Shown here piece after piece: positions 33,966-44,454 of a DNA stretch of 64,000 bases. Below the pieces are notes generated by a model. That model ran no database searches. It was not told where the DNA came from and worked only from the letters and a program-made list of their open reading frames with translations. The stretch is from Plectrocnemia conspersa (taxonomy: Eukaryota > Arthropoda > Insecta > Trichoptera > Polycentropodidae): the NCBI GenBank assembly GCA_009617715.1, contig VTFK01000140.1:992001-1056000 (forward strand), written 5' to 3'. Within the stretch, counting starts at the first letter, position 1. Every line of letters starts with the position of its first letter. The translations under genes were made by a program, and so were the position numbers.

Positions 33966-34499
33966 GTAACGGCAGTGGTACACGCAACGGATAACAAAAT
34001 AGCTATACATCTGTCACTCTACTTCGATATTTCAGCGCAACATGTTCGATATTTTTATATATGAGCAACGTGTCAACATAAAATGAATATATGTTCTCTA
34101 TCTCAAGCAAATCTAGAAATAACTAGCAGTGCTCAGTAATTATGTTACATAACAGAGTAATGATTGCGCCTTATTTGTGATAGGGGTGGCTGGCGAAGTG
34201 AATACAAAAGCAGGTATTGAACACATTTGTACGTTTTTATCTCAATTCAGACATATTTTTACCGAAATAATCCATGGAATATGTTTCACTAAGCATTGAT
34301 GTTAAATACTAGCAATAAGTAAGTCTCAGTAATTATATTTAAATAAAAACGTATTTGAAAAAATGTAAGAAATGTATCTTTTTATTTAAAAATACCCATT
34401 GTTTTCATGTATTCACAGAATAGGAAATCTTTTATTATGGCACCATCATAAACATATTGCTTTGACTGCAATTTGCAAAATCAATTGTTTCATTTAACT

Positions 34500-34840
34500 A
34501 GAAAGATTTTTAAGGTACTAGCTCAACTTGATCCAAAATATCCAAACTCAAATCACTAATTCGGTTTTGAATAGCATTATTTGATAACGGCACTAATTTT
34601 TTAGACTTCTTGTCTGAGACTTGTTAAAGACTTCTCTTCCCAGAACAACCGTTGCCATTTCTAATGCCCGCGATTTTATTAACTCTTCTGCATTTGATTA
34701 CTTTATACACCATATGGTACGAAGCCATCAGCAGTGGTTTTTCAGTTGGTATAAAACCTAATTTTGGAAGGGTTGCTCGAGAGTCAAATCGGATTATTTT
34801 AGCTTTCAATGATTCAATGTCATGTTGTAACAAATAAATA
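34500..34840 (-). pseudogene. hAT transposase fragment (ZBED5/FAM200-like group)
   Basis: The minus strand reads LGFIPTEKPLLMASYHMVYK and VIKCRRVNKIAGI. After a frameshift it reads KKLVPLSNNAIQNRISDLSL. This order recalls the segment LxASYxxxYxIAKxKKPxxI...PLSxxTxxRRIxDM of ZBED5-like hAT proteins, which follows the BED zinc finger. The full proteins are about 600 residues, and only this short piece remains, with frameshifts. It lies within element 33499-35573, whose ends it probably once mobilised. Confidence 0.62.
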
Positions 34841-34999
34841 TTATTGTTTTTTATTACCCCACATCATGTGTATAACATAATTTATTTGCAAATGCAAATC
34901 AATAATTTTGTTTACGTTAGACCAAACTGTCCGGGACTAAAAGGTTATGCAGTATTTACATATTTAGTATTCTATAATATAAACGTAAACATTCATAAC

Positions 35000-35360
35000 T
35001 CAAATTCAGATAATGTTTCTTTTAACATGAGTAGAAATAAATAAGTATACGAGAGATAAATCTTCTAAATAATCTAAAATTAGTAGTAAACGTTCAATAA
35101 TATAAATATATCACATCTCAATCACAAAAATATCATAATCATCAATCATAGAAATATGTTTTTTAAAATAAATATGTCCACTATTTTCTACGCACTCTTT
35201 CTCATAAGGTTCATTCGAATAATCGTAACTGACAAAAATAATGAGTTGCTTTATATATTTATTGGAATAAATTGGCGAGTAGTACTCTGGCCCCTGGTAT
35301 AAAAATTTAGGAGGCATCCAGACTAGATTGTTCCAAAACAAAAATGATTTGGCGCTCAAA
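35000..35360 (-). repeat. segment repeated at 54890-55470, with an 82-codon open frame
   Basis: A minus-strand frame reads NLVWMPPKFLYQGPEYYSPI and IKQLIIFVSYDYSNEPYEKE, among others. A diverged plus-strand copy at about 55020-55440 shares CTGGATGCCTCCTAA, ACCAGGGGCCAGA, CAGTTACGATTAT and GATTTATCTCTC. That copy has many stops. I do not recognise a protein. It may be a carried sequence or the 5' leader of the hAT transposon. Confidence 0.5.
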
Positions 35361-35579
35361 TATTCGAAAATATTTTTTTTATAATTAATGAATCTGTTTT
35401 AATTAAAATATATCGAAACAATAATTGCCGGTGTATTCGAATCCTTTAGTTTTTATAATCAATAAACGTGGTGAATCATAGAGCGATACTCAGATTATTT
35501 TTTCGGTCAACTAATTAAAATAATAATAATATCAATTTTTCTCTCGGTAATACCGGTATTATTGCAATCTCTAATCATG

Positions 35580-36260
35580 TACTAATATATTATACAAAAA
35601 ATGTTGTTAGTAAAACACGATGAATAAAAAAATTATAGAGGAATATAAGATTTCTTAAATAGCATTTAAAGGCCAAACATACACAAAATTCACAGCTACG
35701 TGAAACATTTTAAGGGTAGGAATTGTACATAATGATTTATAGGCAATGTGCTGTGTTATTATATATTTTACAAATACAGTTTAGTCGAGATAAAGAATCT
35801 ATTTGTAGAAGCCGTATGTCAGTTAGCCTTCAAGGTTTTCCATGAGATATTTAGGATATTAACGAAACATCGCAAATAATTACTGATTAATAATTAACGT
35901 TTTAATCGCTTTTTGCATATACCAAAAACTCGCTTTATTCGATATGGATTTAATTTTAACATCTATGAGTTTCGAAAATAATTTTACTTTGATGTTTGAA
36001 ATCGTGTTTCGGAATGAATAATCCTGTTACGCTATGTACTGTATCAAGTCATAATTAAAAAGCAGAAAATTTATTAAAACATCAAAAACTCCCGTACCGT
36101 GAACTCTGGCGTCGTGAAATTTGTGCTGCTTATGAGTCAAATTTCTAGATGGCTTTTAACCGTCAAAGACAAAATAATACTATATTACGATATTCAAATC
36201 GAGCGTCCTCAAAAGTTTAGGCATTATAAGGCGTCTAGACAGTATCAGCTATAGAATATT
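35580..36260. other. no recognised feature
   Basis: AT-rich sequence with no supported gene or element. Confidence 0.4.
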
Positions 36261-36264
36261 AATA

Positions 36265-36690
36265 CGAAAAAGGGAGTGCGGGGGGGGGGTCGGTATCATA
36301 GATTCTCGTCGAGAAACGCGGCCAATAATCTCGTCTCGCGAGCACCTGTTAAGCAATTATCGGCCACGGCGAACCGGAACAACCTGCGTACGACAGACAC
36401 AATGGCTCGATACGGCGCTCACGCACTGCACCGCACAATGCAGCGCGGATTCTTGCAGTCGTGCGATGATGTCACACAGAGAGACAGTCATACAGACACA
36501 AGTACGCACACAAGCGCGATCGCGCGAACAAAGGCCATACGAGATATTCAATGTCAAACAAACCCGAATTAATTCGAAGCGCGTATTGTTCGAGTCGGCG
36601 GTCGCCAACCTTTTGGTGCTAGCAGTGCAGAAACGCCCGACGACTCCCCTCCCCCTCCCCCACCTCTCACAAACCACCGACGCATATTAT
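36265..36690. promoter_or_regulatory. strong CpG-rich patch (candidate promoter or 5' exon)
   Basis: The densest CpG block in the window (GAGAAACGCGGCC, TCGATACGGCGCTCACGC, GCGCGATCGCGCGAAC). It is flanked by a G run at 36277 and a C-rich stretch near 36645. Open frames on both strands overlap, as happens in any GC-rich patch, and neither has recognisable protein character. GCGGTCGCCAACCTTTTGG at 36599 is a mobile-element-like end. I favour a promoter with a non-coding first exon, direction unknown. Confidence 0.35.
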
Positions 36691-36699
36691 CTTCATGAG

Positions 36700-37160
36700 A
36701 AGATTACGTTTAAAATAATAAGATTGACACGAATTTTTGATAGTGTCAAAGTGGCATTTAATGTGCGATAATACACCTCAAATAAAGGTACGCGCTTGAT
36801 AAGTATATAATCAAATATCTAGCCATAAGTATTCCTTTCACAAAGTTATTAAGTATATTATCAATTCGTTCCTTCATTACAATTCAAATAGATACACACT
36901 CATCCCTCGATTTAAGTAGTAGATACGTTCCAGGAAATATCTTGCAAATCGAAGCATAGAACCACAGAATAAGGAATAACTAGAACGGCCGTTCCGTACA
37001 AATACTTGTCGTTTTTTATTTAATTTTGGCACTGAATTAACTAGAGTTAAACTTATATTAATACGTTTTATGCAAATTTTAGTTTTTAAACAAATACGGA
37101 TGACATCTTCTGATGAATATATAACCTCTATTCTTTTTTTAATGAACTTTTGATATAATA
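36700..37160. other. no recognised feature
   Basis: AT-rich sequence with no supported gene or element. Confidence 0.4.
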
Positions 37161-37164
37161 TGGC

Positions 37165-37280
37165 TGATTAAAGTATATTCAAACCGAATTTTAGTCAAAA
37201 ATTCACCTCAAAAGCAATAAAAAATTCACAAAAGAACGTTCGGTAACGATCGCTCCCACTGCAACGGTGACGGCATTTTA
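37165..37280. repeat. CCGAATTTTGACCAATAGG-family repeat copy
   Basis: ATTCAAACCGAATTTTAGTC, AAAAGCAATAAAAAATTC and CTCCCACTGCAACGGTGACG match the family described at 205-480. Confidence 0.6.
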
Positions 37281-37298
37281 GATGTGCAAAACTCAAGA

Positions 37299-37349
37299 CA
37301 CTGCATGGCCAGCGGGAGAGGTTCCAGAGGTAGGTCGAGTGCTAGAAGT
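37299..37349 (+). other. possible short first coding exon (Gly/Ser/Arg-rich)
   Basis: A frame starting at an ATGG codes for MASGRGSRGRSSARSGS and meets a perfect donor, GGGA/GTAAGTAG. It lies directly after a repeat copy and has no recognised promoter. The next exon was not found. Chance is a serious alternative: the frame is only 17 codons. Confidence 0.22.
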
Positions 37350-37459
37350 GGGAGTAAGTAGATCGTTTTAATGACTTTCGCATACATTTCTGGCGGTATC
37401 TCGACTATAAATTGGCGGATGTTAGTTTTTAGGTACTAAACGTTTCGGGTTTGTCGCCA

Positions 37460-38015
37460 TAGATACAACATAAAAAAAATCCAAGAAATAGTAAGGGAAG
37501 AGATGAAGAAATTTGCTTTTAGAATCAAAACCACAGGCTGTATCCAAAAGAACACTACCACTCATACAAAGCAAATTCATACGTTAACCACTTATTTTTA
37601 TTACCAACCTGGATTATTCAAAAGTGAGCAAATAAAACAATATGCGCGGAAAGTTCTAAATTACCGGAATACTACCTGCTGTGTAACTTCCGACATTAAC
37701 GCCAACGGTATCTGATTTAACAAAAAAAAACATAAAAGTTAAAACGAGATCACGGTCACAAAAGATAAGTGTCTTCTTTCCAAGGAAGACATCTACGCGC
37801 GGTTAATGAAAAACTGCAATAACTTTTAAGAAAGATCAGTAATATCAACCAGAATTAAAACAGTAAAAGAAAAATGACTCAGCTCTATCGCATTTTTTTT
37901 AAACTAGTTGTAATCCATGATTCAAGAAACTACACATTTATAAGCTGTCCGTTGGCTGATATATATAGCGTTCCCACTGCGACAGCGCCGATTTGATCGA
38001 CATTAACTTTCAGTC
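37460..38015. other. no recognised feature
   Basis: A 70-codon frame at 37503 lacks recognisable motifs. A further fragment of the CCCACTGCGACAG word at 37972 belongs to the 205-480 repeat family. Confidence 0.35.
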
Positions 38016-38020
38016 CTCAT

Positions 38021-38059
38021 AACGTGTAATATATAATATCTAAGGATATATTACACGTT
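38021..38059. repeat. short perfect hairpin
   Basis: AACGTGTAATATAT, 11 bases, ATATATTACACGTT. It could be a MITE relic or chance in AT-rich DNA. Confidence 0.55.
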
Positions 38060-38151
38060 CACGTTTAAAACATACCCGGTTTATTTGCAATTCTTAAAAT
38101 CTAACGTATATGTGCATTAAATCGGAAGCAATGATAATGTGTATGTAATAT

Positions 38152-38455
38152 AAAAGGAAAAACTCACTTTATTTTATGTTTGTTTATCTAATTTAATCAA
38201 CGTATTCTTCTTATCCTAAATACATTATGTATATATTTAATTTTCATAGTTATAACACACCTAGTAAATTTGAAATCCGATTATTAATAAAAGGAAAAAA
38301 CTCACTTTTTGGCCTCGGAGCCCGTCTCCGGGAATTCAAAATTTATCTAGTTTAATCAATGTATTCTTCTAATCCTCAACACATTATGTATATATTTAAT
38401 TTTCATAGTTATGACGCACCTAGTTAATTAGCAATCCGATTATTTATATTCAGTC
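38152..38455. repeat. imperfect tandem duplication, about 135-160 bp per unit
   Basis: Both units contain AAGGAAAAA.CTCACTTT, TAATTTAATCAACGTATTC or a variant, ACATTATGTATATATTTAAT, TTTTCATAGTTAT and GCAATCCGATTATT-like ends. The second unit carries an extra GGCCTCGGAGCCCGTCTCCG of unlike composition. Confidence 0.75.
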
Positions 38456-38459
38456 AAAT

Positions 38460-38880
38460 GACGAATTAATGAAAATTATTGTCGCGCAGCAAAATTTTAT
38501 TATTAAATAATAATTATTTAAAACTGTTGTCATGGTACTGTCGGCCATCTTGTTTTATATAATATTTGAATGCTTATTTTTCATTGGTCGAAACAACAGA
38601 ATTTTTCGCAAATTCAATTTTTATTTTAATTATTATTTATTATTATAATTAAATATATTTCCTTTGTTTACGTGTATTATTACCGTTCATACAAAGCGAT
38701 ACGATTTTCAGAGTAGAGAATTGAACGGAGAATTTTTATTTTAAGTTATGCGCGTCCAGAAGAGGAAGCGGCTTAGAACAATTATATATAAGAAGATAGT
38801 TTACCTTCATAAGTGTCGAATCATAAGAGAACTATAATTTCTTGAATTAATATCACATTCTATCGATTCACCATATATGT
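38460..38880. other. no recognised feature
   Basis: AT-rich sequence with no supported gene or element. Confidence 0.4.
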
Positions 38881-38885
38881 ATAGG

Positions 38886-38949
38886 CTTGACTTCCATCCT
38901 TCCTTCTCCTATAATGGAGAAGGACTCCTTGAAATGGATGGAAGTCAAG
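38886..38949. repeat. 64-nt hairpin of pre-miRNA size
   Basis: CTTGACTTCCATCC pairs perfectly with GGATGGAAGTCAAG. Inside it CCTTCTCC pairs with GGAGAAGG around TATAAT. The two stems are separated by an asymmetric bulge (2 bases against about 12), which is unusual for a microRNA precursor. The mixed base composition makes chance less likely than for the AT-rich hairpins. Confidence 0.6.
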
Positions 38950-38954
38950 TGGTT

Positions 38955-39260
38955 ATCTTTCTAAAGCATGTGAATTTAACCCACGTGGAAAGGCCATCTA
39001 CTCAATGATCGAAGGACCAGCAAAATACTTAAGATGGTTTTAGCAAAACATAATATGTATGTATGTTTTGATAAAATCATTACTGAACATTTCACATGGA
39101 CAGAAAAATGGATTTGATCCATCTTTATAATTAATAGTCGATGATACGTGTGTTTTAAATGATTTTATACATTGAAAATATTGACTGAACCATATGTGAT
39201 TTGTTAGTGTTCAATTTCCTGGGCAAAACGACATCTCAAGCGATACATTTACAGCGTTAA
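38955..39260. other. no recognised feature
   Basis: Non-repetitive sequence with no gene signature. Confidence 0.4.
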
Positions 39261-39264
39261 CATG

Positions 39265-39598
39265 GACACTATACTATATTTGCGTTAACAGCCAGTTCGA
39301 GAGCTATCCTTTTCATCATTATTCATAATTAAGAAAGATGACAGGTGTGGGTTTACGGCCCCTACTATTAGCTCTTAAGCACGCGGTTTATTTTTTGAAC
39401 ATAATATAGAAAAAAAAACTATAAATTTATTCAAAATATAAACAGGAATAATGATAAGTATATCGAACGTATATCCGTATCGTGTGCTTTAGAGCTAATA
39501 GTAAGGGCGTAAACCCAAACTTACCATCTTTCTCAATTATGAATAATGATAAAATGGATAACTCTCGAACTGACTGTGTTAAAGCAAACAGCGTATAA
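39265..39598. mobile_element. palindromic MITE, long inverted arms (copy 1)
   Basis: The left arm (CAGTTCGAGAGCTATCC, TTTTCATCATTATTCATAAT, GGGTTTACG, CTATTAGCTC) is mirrored by the right arm ending near 39598. The arms are at least 110 bases. The same element is at 51402-51741. No coding capacity. Confidence 0.82.
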
Positions 39599-39689
39599 AT
39601 AAACTCGGAATCACTTCTGAGAGCAAATGGAGATTCTCTCTACACGTAAACGACATTAACAATTAAACAACGTAAACGACGTTTATAGA

Positions 39690-39782
39690 AAAAAATCATT
39701 TCATCTCTTTCTATATTATGAATTATGATGAAATGGATAGCTCTCGAACTGACTGTGTTAACGCAAATAGGGTATATCCGTC
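39690..39782. mobile_element. single arm of the same palindromic MITE
   Basis: ATTATGAATTATGATGAAAT, GGATAGCTCTCGAACTGACT and GTGTTAACGCAAATA are the right arm only. Confidence 0.7.
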
Positions 39783-39786
39783 TCGT

Positions 39787-39940
39787 TTAGGGCTTCTTTT
39801 AAAAAAATGTGTCGGAACACACTTCTTGTCTAGATTTTTACTAAAGAAAATATCAATTTAAGGAAATTCAAAGCAGCTTTTCCTATTAACTAAGTATTAA
39901 GGATAAAATGGTTTATCAAACGCCTCAATACAGACTTTTT
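39787..39940 (-). mobile_element. left-end fragment of the KIAA1586-like hAT
   Basis: TTAGGGCTTCTTTTAAAA, GTCGGAACACACTTCTTGTC and AAAGCAGCTTTTCCTATT match the terminal sequence of the other copies. It is truncated before the transposase. Confidence 0.68.
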
Positions 39941-39944
39941 GTGT

Positions 39945-40565
39945 TAATAGTATTTTAATTCATATTCATTATCTTTGATACTATAATTCTATAATATGTA
40001 CGTTGTAGCACATAAATAATAAACTATGTATAGTACACTAAGCACACGAGACGCCCCTCAAGCAGACACGTCACTTCCATTTTCACCCCTAGAGTGCTTT
40101 ATATCTTTATTATGACAGTTATAAAAGCGCTAAAAATGAAATAAACGTAGTCGCTCCGATAAATGAAAGTATACAATGCATATTTAATATTGGTATATAA
40201 GTAGAAACGTTACACAAAGTAGCATGTACATTAATGCTTATAAATAAACTAGTATCGATATGGAAAAGTCAAAGTGGCTATAATTTCCGGCTTATTATAT
40301 ATTAAATAGGTTAAGGGCAAATGTTAAAAAGAATTAAGTTAAGATAAATAAGTGTATGTACGTAAAACAATAAATTAATCATGCTTCGATTAAATTACAT
40401 ACAAATTATTTATACTTACAAAGTACCACAGTTCATTAAAACAAACCAATGGATCACACAATGACTATGTAGTCTGGCGCAAACTTATAAACGCGATTAC
40501 TACACGGTTTTAATGAACCGCAATATATATTACAATTTGTTAGACGTAGTTATTTTTGTTACCAT
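39945..40565. other. no recognised feature
   Basis: AT-rich sequence with no supported gene or element. Confidence 0.4.
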
Positions 40566-40569
40566 TGAA

Positions 40570-40925
40570 CTAAGAGTATTTTAAATCTAGAGCTGAAGGA
40601 TGCTTAGTGTCACTAGAAAATAAAATCAATGTCTCTAGAATAGAAGAGCTCCAATCCAATACGTTAAGTTCTTCAATAAGTTCTTTGGACATTGTCACTG
40701 GAATCGAAGGGAATTAAGAGATTTCTATAAAAACATGCTATATATGGACCAAATAAAAAATCCCATCCCTTTAGAATACACTTTAAATAAGAGTATCTGG
40801 GACTTGAAACGTTTTTCTCTACCCAGACTTCTCGCCAGAAGTATCAGAAGTGTCGAGACACTGTGGGAGCGTCAGAAGGTTGATAACCCTAGGTCGTTGG
40901 CGCGAGGCGAATATTGGTCATGACC
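40570..40925 (+). other. two adjacent short open frames, unrecognised
   Basis: Plus-strand frames of about 48 codons (ending SSLDIVTGIEGN at 40716) and 62 codons (40735-40923, with FSLPRLLARSIRSVETLWER) lie close together in GC-balanced DNA. They may be parts of one degenerate protein. I recognise no domain. Confidence 0.22.
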
Positions 40926-41247
40926 GCAAATTTGGTCATTAAAAGTAGCTCGATACGCGCAACACATTCGCTCCGGTCAAATTATCGTAATCGTTTTACG
41001 AATAGATAACGGTACTTGACCAGGTAGGCGTGTACGGACTCTATTTCGTCGGTAGACTCGACATTTGTCTATGAGAGTTTGCGTAATGACTTCTAGGCAC
41101 CAAAAAGTAAAAGAACAGTAAATCTGCCATGCCTTCCACGTCAAAAAAGCATCGCTGTCCATATATAGGTAGAGTTCTTCATTTGAGTACAATATACAAA
41201 TGAAAGTTTTAAACATCTAAATATATTTTTATATCAGTAATATAGTC

Positions 41248-41314
41248 GGTACATTGTCTACAAAGCATTCTCAAAAACACAGTACATTGTCTACAAAGCA
41301 TTCTAAAAAACGAG
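41248..41314. repeat. two-copy tandem repeat, about 33 bp
   Basis: GTACATTGTCTACAAAGCAT followed by TCTCAAAAAC is repeated immediately with two changes. Confidence 0.9.
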
Positions 41315-41454
41315 CTGTATATTTCATGCAGCTGTTAATTTTCTGTGTAATTGGCGTTCCTGAAAACGATATTTAATAAATACGCTACAGTGGTATTTAC
41401 GAAATCTTATAACCATGGCTTTTTTTAAACAAAAAATGTGGCGTAAAGAAAGTG

Positions 41455-41975
41455 TATTAAAATCAAATTTTGGTCAATAGGATGGCACAAAAACAATTAT
41501 CACTTTTCTCCTATCGGTCAAAATTCGGTTTAGATATGCTACAATCGATTCTGACTTATTGTAAGTCATAATATTGACATAGACAGTCTTAATATTAACG
41601 CTAGATAACCGAGCATTTTTACTGGACGACGCGATTTTATTGCTTTTGACGTGTATTTTTGACTTCTGAGAAGGAATAATTGTTTTTTTGGTTCAAAATT
41701 TCAAAATTTGGTTTAGATATGATAAAAATGTCGTAAAATTATTTTTAAATTCTTTACATGAACGCTAGATAACCGAGAGTTTTTTCTGTGACGGCACGAT
41801 TTTATTGCTTTTGATGTGGATTTTTGACTTCTACGAAGGGATAAATTTTTGCCCTCGCCTATTGGGCAAAATTCGGTTTATATATTCTGCAATCGATTCT
41901 CACTTAATACGTGTCGTAATATTGTTATATAGTCTTATTATAAACGCTACATAACCGAGCATTTCCATTGGATTC
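41455..41975. repeat. tandem array of the CCGAATTTTGACCAATAGG family
   Basis: About two and a half to three units of roughly 170-190 bases. Each has AACGCTAGATAACCGAG, ATTTTATTGCTTTTGA.GTG, TTTTTGACTTCT and a CAAAATT.GGTTTA word. Elsewhere the unit is single, so this is the only array in the window. Confidence 0.75.
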
Positions 41976-41981
41976 TAAACA

Positions 41982-42017
41982 GGGACGTCATTTGTGGGAG
42001 GGGTGGCAGGTAGGGAC
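41982..42017. mobile_element. end fragment of the G-rich MITE
   Basis: CAGGGACGTCATTTGTGGGA followed by GGGGTGGCAGG is the family's left end, cut off at the LINE fragment boundary. Confidence 0.7.
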
Positions 42018-42470
42018 ATTTGCAAATATTGCCGTTTCATCGGCATAACGAATGTTGTAAATTGTCTCCCCGCCGATTTTTATTCCTTTTTGTCCCTGGA
42101 GTGCTTCTCTGAATCTGTTTCGGAGTATAAATTGAGTATAGGAGGAGAACGAAAAACTTTCTGTATTGGAATATTTTCGGTTTGATGTTTATTACTACTG
42201 ATTGATTCCGATGGCCATTTATAAGATTATCGTGTTTTACGCGATCAAGGGCTTTCTCAAAATCTATGAAGAAAATGTATTCGAAATTCATAACAACATT
42301 GAAGTAGCATATGCATGCAGAAGAGCGCTTTTCGTGTGTACCTAGGCCTTTTCTAAATCGCAACGCGTGTGAATTCTTCCTTGTATAGTTTTTAGGAAAA
42401 TTGTCAGCGAGTGGCTCATAAATTATTTGAGGAGTATCACCATACATGTACGGTGATCGATCTTTCACTT
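42018..42470 (-). pseudogene. LINE reverse-transcriptase pseudogene with RT motifs
   Basis: From 42470 downward the minus strand reads a decayed start, then LRFRKGLGTHE (near 42350) and FIDFEKALDRVKHDNLI (near 42255). The latter is the first catalytic aspartate motif of a non-LTR reverse transcriptase. After frameshifts come IGGETINNI-like codons and a YADETAIFANV-like stretch near 42030-42060, where live copies have YADD. About 90 residues between these motifs are missing or scrambled. It differs from the 54112-54660 family piece, so it is possibly an RTE- or Jockey-like lineage. It is non-functional. Confidence 0.82.
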
Positions 42471-42479
42471 TTTAGGGTA

Positions 42480-42640
42480 CCTTAGATAGTTATATATATA
42501 CAATATATAATATTTACATACATAACTGAAGAAATAATATATAAAAAAAATTGAATTAATGTAAACGATAGCAATAAATTAAAGAGTACGAAATAAATTA
42601 ACATATATTAATTCTATAAAAAATATTAAAAGCATCTGTA
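42480..42640. other. AT-rich flank
   Basis: No recognisable feature before the microsatellite. Confidence 0.4.
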
Positions 42641-42649
42641 TTGAGCCGA

Positions 42650-43075
<426 letters not shown>

Positions 43076-43079
43076 AAAT

Positions 43080-43283
43080 AAATAAAAAGATAAATTATTA
43101 TGGAAAAATACGTAAAATCAACTCACTTCCAAGGGTATACTAACAAATTAACTCACTACTCAAAGGGTTAAGCTAATAAGTCTGAAGTAGCTGCATATGT
43201 TTAAATTGCTATTTTTTTTGGTAAGGGAATAAATGTCGATCGCAACTTGTCGTGAAGTATATTTTATTGGGCAATAAATTAAA
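43080..43283. other. flank with CTCAAAGGGTTAA word
   Basis: ACTCACTACTCAAAGGGTTAA at 43151-43171 looks like a decayed piggyBac-type end (TTAA plus CCCTTTGAG on the minus strand). Nothing else is seen. Confidence 0.25.
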
Positions 43284-43862
43284 TGGTCAGAATTTAAATC
43301 AACTTTGGGTCATTTATATTATTCAGGGTCAGAATAAATATAAAATAAATATAAAGGACGATCATGTGAATTAAAAAAATATTATAATATTCATAAATTA
43401 TTTATTTCAGAAATATCTTGCTCGCACCAAACTCTTGGACAGGTTAAGAGCAAGCGAGCGAGCGTTGTTCAGTGCATTGAACACCCCATGAATAACTCGC
43501 AACGAATCTATTTAACAGTATGTAGGACGCGAATGTATTCAGAACGGTGAACGAAGCGGGAATAACGACAGAGCGTCCGCAGAGAGCACGCTTGGCTTGT
43601 TGTATTAACATCTGACAATGTTGCGAGTTTAACTTGCTGACTTGTTTAACATCTTGCAATGTTAAAGAAGTTGGCCCTAAGACACTTCGATAGCGATAAT
43701 GAACGAGCAATCTTCAGCAATGATTCTGACCATCTGTCAAAAAAAATCTGATTAGTCTAATTTAAATTGTAACCATTTAATATGAATTCTGACGATCTAC
43801 TATTTATTCTAACATAGCTTATATTCTGACCTTTTAATATAAATTCTGACCCATTTTTTTGT
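43284..43862. repeat. GGTCAGAAT element (about 580 bp)
   Basis: The left end has two or three GGTCAGAATTTAAA / GGGTCAGAATAAAT words. The right end has ATTCTGACC words in inverse orientation (43788, 43834, 43852). The core matches 1150-1480. No transposase. The superfamily is unknown; the repeated end motifs suggest transposase-binding sites. Confidence 0.65.
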
Positions 43863-44450
43863 TTAGATTTTTCAAAATCTCTATTGGTAAGAAATCAGAT
43901 TGAATTCTTGTTTTTTTTAAATTTTATGGCATATTCTACCAGACTTTAAGGGCGGTCCCATTTAAAGTCTGTTCTTATTTATTATGGATTTCCCGTGGCT
44001 CTCAAATAATGATTTTATATATAAAACTTATTCAATAAAATAAAAATAATATTTTTTCTTTTGTGTTATATATCAAATGTGTATAAAATAAAATAAATTA
44101 TAAGACAACCTATTTACATTCATCGTTCATATTTTTTTAAATGTGATGTTTTCAAAATTAAAGCATTGTAGAAAAAAATAATGTTTTAAAATAAACTTGG
44201 GCTAAAATAAAACATATACTTATTTTTTCTAAACAACAAACCAATACCGCCCCTCAAGGCGACCGTACTATTACAGGGCAGAAATTAAATTAATGATTTT
44301 TATTTTATTTAAGAAAATGTGATGATCACGCTAAGTGGATAGGCACATAAAACGTGAACTACAGAAGGCATCAATATCACATGACCTACAGTTCTTCTAG
44401 AATGGTGAATCTGTTTTAGCGTTGGGTCTATTAAATTGGCCCCTTTAGTT
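43863..44450. other. no recognised feature
   Basis: AT-rich sequence with no supported gene or element. Confidence 0.4.
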
Positions 44451-44454
44451 TATT

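Larger units (their letters stand above)
33499..35573 (-). mobile_element. hAT element with ACCGGTATTAC-rich ends (2075 bp)
   Basis: The left end TAGGGATTAGAATACCGGTA and the right end, read inward as TAGAGATTGCAATAATACCG, are inverted. Both are followed by further CCGGTATT and GGTATTAC words. The flanks ATCATATG (33491-33498) and ATCATGTA (35574-35581) agree at five of eight positions and may be a decayed duplication. The interior has a minus-strand transposase remnant and a second repeated segment, described separately. A GC-rich patch at 33620-33960 is internal and unexplained. Confidence 0.78.

Noticed and set aside
36276..36771. Three overlapping frames of 98-106 codons on both strands
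   Set aside because: They overlap each other in a GC-rich patch, have no family motif, and are expected by chance there.
40977..41216. Minus-strand 79-codon frame as transposase
   Set aside because: I could not line it up with any catalytic motif of mariner, hAT or LINE proteins.
41994..42185. Plus-strand 63-codon frame
   Set aside because: It is antisense to the LINE reverse-transcriptase pseudogene on the minus strand and starts in a MITE end.
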